Source: Solobacterium sp. (GTDB lineage Bacteria; Bacillota_I; Bacilli_A; Erysipelotrichales; Erysipelotrichaceae). Taken from it: DNA of 52,797 nucleotides. Of this stretch, positions 49,860-52,797 are shown piece after piece. The stretch's first letter is position 1. Every line of letters begins with the position of its first letter. Made by a program: the position numbers and the translations under genes. The DNA lies in the NCBI GenBank assembly GCA_024693325.1, contig JAILLA010000027.1:1-52797 (forward strand), read 5' to 3'. Below the pieces are notes generated by a model. It was not told the origin of the DNA, did no database searches, and saw nothing but the letters and a program-made list of their open reading frames with translations.

Positions 49860-50798
49860 ATGCGTAAGATCTGTGTAACAGGCGGCGCGAATGTTGACAT
49901 CTGCGGCGCATCTTTTGAGGAATTAAGGGCATATGATTCAAATCCGGGTATGATCGAGATCAGATTCGGAGGTGTGGGAAGGAATATTGCTGAGATCTGT
50001 GCGCTGATCGGACAGAAGGTCCGGTTTGTAACAGCCTTCTCTTCGGATTTCTATGGAAAAGAAATGAAGAAAGACTGTGAAGCGCTCGGCATGGACTGCA
50101 GTTATGCAAAGATATCGGATGCCTATCCGAGTTCCATCTACCTTGCAATTCTGGATGAGAAGCGTGATATGCGGATCGCCATGAGCGATATGCGTATTCT
50201 TGATGAACTGACGCCGGAGGATGCCCTGAACGGCGTGAAGGATCTGAATGACAATGATATACTGGTACTTGATGCAAATTTGTCGGAAAGTCTTCTGCAT
50301 GAACTTGCATTGAAGGCCGGCGGACTGAAAGCGGCAGATCCTGTCAGTATTTCCAAAGCAAAACGGTTCGTTCCGATCCTCGGCAGCCTGCAGATATTCA
50401 AGCCGAACCAGTTTGAGTCTGCATCCCTGACAGGTATTACGATCGTGGATGAACACGATGCGGTCCAATCACTTGACTGGTTTCTGGAAAGAGGAGTCAG
50501 GGAAGTGATCATATCGATGGCGGACAGAGGTATCCTTCTGGGAACTCAGGAAGGAAAACACTGGATCCGTCACCGTATTATTGACCTGGAAAATGCCACA
50601 GGCGGAGGGGATACCTTTATGGGAGCCTATGTCTGTGAGAGATTGAATGGAGCTGATCCCAGAGCATCTGCTGTTTATGCGCTCAGTGCTGCAGTAACGG
50701 CGATCGAACAGAATTCAGTCAGAAAACGTCAGCTGAATGATGCAGAGATCAGAGAGGGAATCGCATCCCTGAATATAGAGGAGAAGATATTGTTATGA
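49860..50798 (+). CDS. psuK: Pseudouridine kinase (PfkB family)
   Basis: 312 residues. N-terminal GGANVDICGASFEEL and FGGVGRNIAEICALIG are typical of PsuK, and the catalytic motif is NATGGGDTFMGAYV near residue 240. Phosphorylates pseudouridine to pseudouridine 5'-phosphate. The gene overlaps psuG by four bases, which makes the assignment firm. A weaker GGGATG precedes the ATG, consistent with coupling to the DUF3783 gene. Confidence 0.93.
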   Translation: MRKICVTGGANVDICGASFEELRAYDSNPGMIEIRFGGVGRNIAEICALIGQKVRFVTAFSSDFYGKEMKKDCEALGMDCSYAKISDAYPSSIYLAILDEKRDMRIAMSDMRILDELTPEDALNGVKDLNDNDILVLDANLSESLLHELALKAGGLKAADPVSISKAKRFVPILGSLQIFKPNQFESASLTGITIVDEHDAVQSLDWFLERGVREVIISMADRGILLGTQEGKHWIRHRIIDLENATGGGDTFMGAYVCERLNGADPRASAVYALSAAVTAIEQNSVRKRQLNDAEIREGIASLNIEEKILL

Positions 50799-51703
50799 AC
50801 ATCAGAGTAAATGAAGAAGTGGCACAGGCATTAAAAGAAAACAGACCTGTCGTGGCACTGGAATCCACGATTATTTCACACGGCATGCCTTATCCGCAGA
50901 ATGTTGAGACCGCACTTCAGGTGGAAAAAATCGTCCGTGACAACGGAGCTGTTCCGGCTACGATCGGGATCATTGACGGTGTAGGTGTCGTCGGAATGAA
51001 GCCGGAAGAGATCGAGGAATTCGGAAAGCGCGGTATGTCGATACCTAAGGTATCCAGACGTGACCTGCCGGTGATCTTCGCTGAGAAGTCATGGGGCGCA
51101 ACAACAGTAGCCACAACAATGATCCTTGCGGCAAAAGCAGGCGTGGAATTCTTTGTGACAGGCGGTATCGGAGGTGTTCACAGAGGCGCCGAAACAACGT
51201 TTGATGTTTCTGCCGATCTGGAAGAACTGGCAAGAACGAATGTCACGGTGATCTGTGCCGGAGCCAAGGCGATCCTTGATCTTCCCAAGACACTGGAAGT
51301 GCTTGAAACCAAAGGCGTGCCTGTACTGGGATACCGGACACAGGAACTGCCTGCCTTCTATACAAGAACAAGCGGACTGAAAGTTGATTATGCTCTGAAA
51401 GATGCAGAGGATGCCGCAAATATCGTTAAGGCAAAGAGAGACTTCGGACTGGATGGAGGCATTCTGATCACGAATCCGATCCCGGAAGAATATTCAATGG
51501 ATCCGGCAGAGATCAATGCTGCAATCGATAAGGCACTTCAGGAAATGGATGAAAAGGGCATCAAAGGAAAAGAATGCACGCCGTTCCTGCTGGCAAAGGT
51601 TGCTGAGATCACAGGCGGAGATTCCCTGAATTCAAATATCAGGCTTGTATTCAATAACGCAGCTCTCGGAGCACAGATCGCTGCGGCTTACTGCAGGTTG
51701 TAA
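50795..51703 (+). CDS. psuG: Pseudouridine-5'-phosphate glycosidase
   Basis: 302 residues, full length. Hallmarks: ALESTIISHGMPYPQN near the N-terminus, the catalytic lysine region in KVSRRDLP, FFVTGGIGGVHRGAETTFD, and GYRTQELPAFY. Splits pseudouridine 5'-phosphate to uracil and ribose 5-phosphate, completing pseudouridine breakdown with psuK. No nucleoside transporter is in the operon. Stop is two bases before the AAC(3)-like gene. Confidence 0.96.
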   Translation: MNIRVNEEVAQALKENRPVVALESTIISHGMPYPQNVETALQVEKIVRDNGAVPATIGIIDGVGVVGMKPEEIEEFGKRGMSIPKVSRRDLPVIFAEKSWGATTVATTMILAAKAGVEFFVTGGIGGVHRGAETTFDVSADLEELARTNVTVICAGAKAILDLPKTLEVLETKGVPVLGYRTQELPAFYTRTSGLKVDYALKDAEDAANIVKAKRDFGLDGGILITNPIPEEYSMDPAEINAAIDKALQEMDEKGIKGKECTPFLLAKVAEITGGDSLNSNIRLVFNNAALGAQIAAAYCRL

Positions 51704-51705
51704 TT

Positions 51706-52524
51706 ATGTTCAGAAAAAGTGACACACTGACAGATATTGTTACCAAAGATGACCTGATCGATACATTCAAGGCACTTGGCCTGGGACCCGGAAGGATCAT
51801 TGAGGTACATTCCTCCTTGTCTTCCCTGGGTTATGTTGTAGGCGGGGCTCAGACAGTTGTAGATGCACTGATGGAATGCGTAACAGAAGAAGGAACGATC
51901 ATTATGCCGGTACAGCTGGGAGACAATACCGATCCCAGTTCCTGGAACAACCCGCCGGTCAGACCGAATCTCTGGGATACGATCAGGGAAAGCATGCCTG
52001 TTCCTGATCCCCGTCATTCTGACCTTAGAAAAATGGGTGCAGTTGTTGAGAACTTCCGGCAGCGCGATGGCGTGATATTCTCACCTCATCCCTGTGAAGC
52101 ATATGCAGCATGGGGAAAATTCGCGAAGGTACTCTGTAACCACCAGTCTTTCCATTTCCCGCTTTCCGAGGAATCACCTGCAGCCCGTCTTTATGAACTG
52201 AAGGGTGATGTGCTCATGATCGGGACAGGACTTGATACATGCACATGTCTTCATCTTGCGGAATATCGTTCAGACTGCAGACCGATCGTTATCCGCGGAA
52301 CAAGTACCGGAACAGAAGATGGTCCGCAGTGGAGAAAATATTTGGACCTCGAAGTCAACAGTGACGACTTTACAGCACTGGAGCAGATACTCGTTAAAAG
52401 AGGCATCTTCCGGCAGCTGGTGCTGAATCAATGCAAGATCAGCTGTTTCCCTGCGGCAGACGCCATTGATGAAGCAATGAATTATTTCGACAGATCAACT
52501 GTATACGACCTTTACAGATCATAA
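51706..52524 (+). CDS. Aminoglycoside N3-acetyltransferase-family protein
   Basis: 272 residues of the AAC(3)/antibiotic NAT family: VHSSLSSLGYVVGGAQTVVD (acetyl-CoA site), MPVQLGDNTDPSSW, HPCEAYAAWG and the histidine in DTCTCLHLAEYRS. Chromosomal members often have no known antibiotic role and may acylate other amines. Last gene of the psuK-psuG operon, starting two bases after psuG, so a link to nucleoside or sugar-amine metabolism is as likely as resistance. Calling it a resistance gene would be premature. Confidence 0.85.
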   Translation: MFRKSDTLTDIVTKDDLIDTFKALGLGPGRIIEVHSSLSSLGYVVGGAQTVVDALMECVTEEGTIIMPVQLGDNTDPSSWNNPPVRPNLWDTIRESMPVPDPRHSDLRKMGAVVENFRQRDGVIFSPHPCEAYAAWGKFAKVLCNHQSFHFPLSEESPAARLYELKGDVLMIGTGLDTCTCLHLAEYRSDCRPIVIRGTSTGTEDGPQWRKYLDLEVNSDDFTALEQILVKRGIFRQLVLNQCKISCFPAADAIDEAMNYFDRSTVYDLYRS

Positions 52525-52529
52525 CACCG

Positions 52530-52587
52530 ATCATGTTTCAGCCAGGCTGACGTTATATCCTCAGCTGCCTGAGACATGATTTTTTTG
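52530..52587 (+). terminator. Terminator of the psuKG operon
   Basis: ATCATGTTTCAG (52530-52541) and CTGAGACATGAT (52569-52580) form a twelve-pair stem (one G-U) with an inner CAGGC/GCCTG-type hairpin, followed by seven T. Confidence 0.88.
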
Positions 52588-52672
52588 TCTCACTCAGCTG
52601 AACGTTATGAAGAATGCCTGAAAATCATGTGAAACAAACGGCAATATCATAAAACTATGGTCGATTTCTAAC

Positions 52673-52701
52673 GAAAGTCCCTTATCAGTGAAAGTCCCTT
52701 A
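52673..52701. repeat. Direct repeat GAAAGTCCCTTA x2
   Basis: The twelve bases at 52673-52684 recur exactly at 52690-52701, a 17-base period, in an AT-rich gene-free stretch at the window's right edge. Possibly regulatory sites for a gene beyond the window, or the edge of a mobile element. Nothing else is recognised between 52588 and 52797. Confidence 0.4.
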
Positions 52702-52797
52702 AAAACACTGAAAATCAAAGAAGACCAAGTATTAAAGTATTCAAAAATGTGGTATTTATTAGTTACAGAGCTGTGATTTGGCCGCGTTAAAGGTATT

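Noticed and set aside
51706..52524. Acquired aminoglycoside resistance gene
   Set aside because: It is the last gene of a metabolic operon, has no mobile element next to it and looks native in composition; family membership alone does not show resistance.

Overview
The window looks like chromosome of a low-to-moderate GC Bacillota. Gene content (T-box-controlled metNIQ, PTS sugar uptake, a CcpA-type cre site, BspA-like surface protein, 6-phospho-beta-glucosidase, M20/M29/S9 peptidases) and strong AGGAGG ribosome sites suggest a gut or oral anaerobe. I would guess Erysipelotrichaceae or a relative, but that is inference from style, not from a marker gene. I saw no rRNA, tRNA or CRISPR array. 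The only mobile element is an IS200-type transposase at the left edge.

Layout. 0.1-0.7 kb: IS200/IS605-family tnpA. 0.9-5.2 kb: a methionine operon with promoter, Met T-box (AUG specifier), metN, metI, metQ and an M20 amidohydrolase. Its MetQ appears circularly permuted. 5.3-6.1 kb: small membrane protein and flavodoxin-like protein. 6.1-11.3 kb: a Bat-like operon (MoxR ATPase, DUF58, single-TM protein, two VWA proteins, TPR protein) behind a structured leader with its own terminator. 11.4-16.5 kb: MATE exporter, a ferredoxin fused to a degenerate KorB-like domain, an L,D-transpeptidase that may be leaderless, and an NSS transporter. 16.5-18.3 kb, minus strand: 6-phospho-beta-glucosidase and a peptide-deformylase-like protein.

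18.4-24.6 kb: a sucrose-type operon with PfkB fructokinase, amylosucrase-like GH13, HAD phosphatase, PTS EIIBCA and an HPr paralogue. No GH32 sucrose-6-phosphate hydrolase is present, so sucrose entering as a phosphate must be handled differently here. 24.6-27.1 kb: AraC regulator divergent from an MFS transporter, with a clear operator between them. 27.2-34.9 kb: CCG-domain Fe-S protein, M29 aminopeptidase, peptidase T, lipoprotein phosphoesterase, S9 peptidase and DUF1848 protein. This is largely peptide utilisation. 35.0-37.8 kb: cre-controlled SLC13-type carrier and an EF_0837-type amidohydrolase.

37.8-41.6 kb: a MarR regulator with two identical palindromic operators, a PfkB kinase, and a NAGPA-domain protein paired with an unknown membrane-anchored protein. 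41.8-46.6 kb: a 1580-residue secreted chimera (acidic stalk, BspA-type leucine-rich repeats, papain-like domain, Ig-like repeats) whose central part is markedly AT-rich. 46.6-49.1 kb, minus strand: DUF4230 protein, isoaspartyl dipeptidase and a DtxR/MntR regulator. 49.3-52.5 kb: DUF3783 protein, pseudouridine kinase, pseudouridine-5'-phosphate glycosidase and an AAC(3)-family acetyltransferase. The last 270 bases hold a strong terminator and a short direct repeat.

Most remarkable: the permuted MetQ; the GH32-free sucrose operon with an HPr lacking the regulatory serine; the ferredoxin/degenerate KorB fusion; and the chimeric surface protein. All functional statements rest on motif reading by eye; no search or structure prediction was run.
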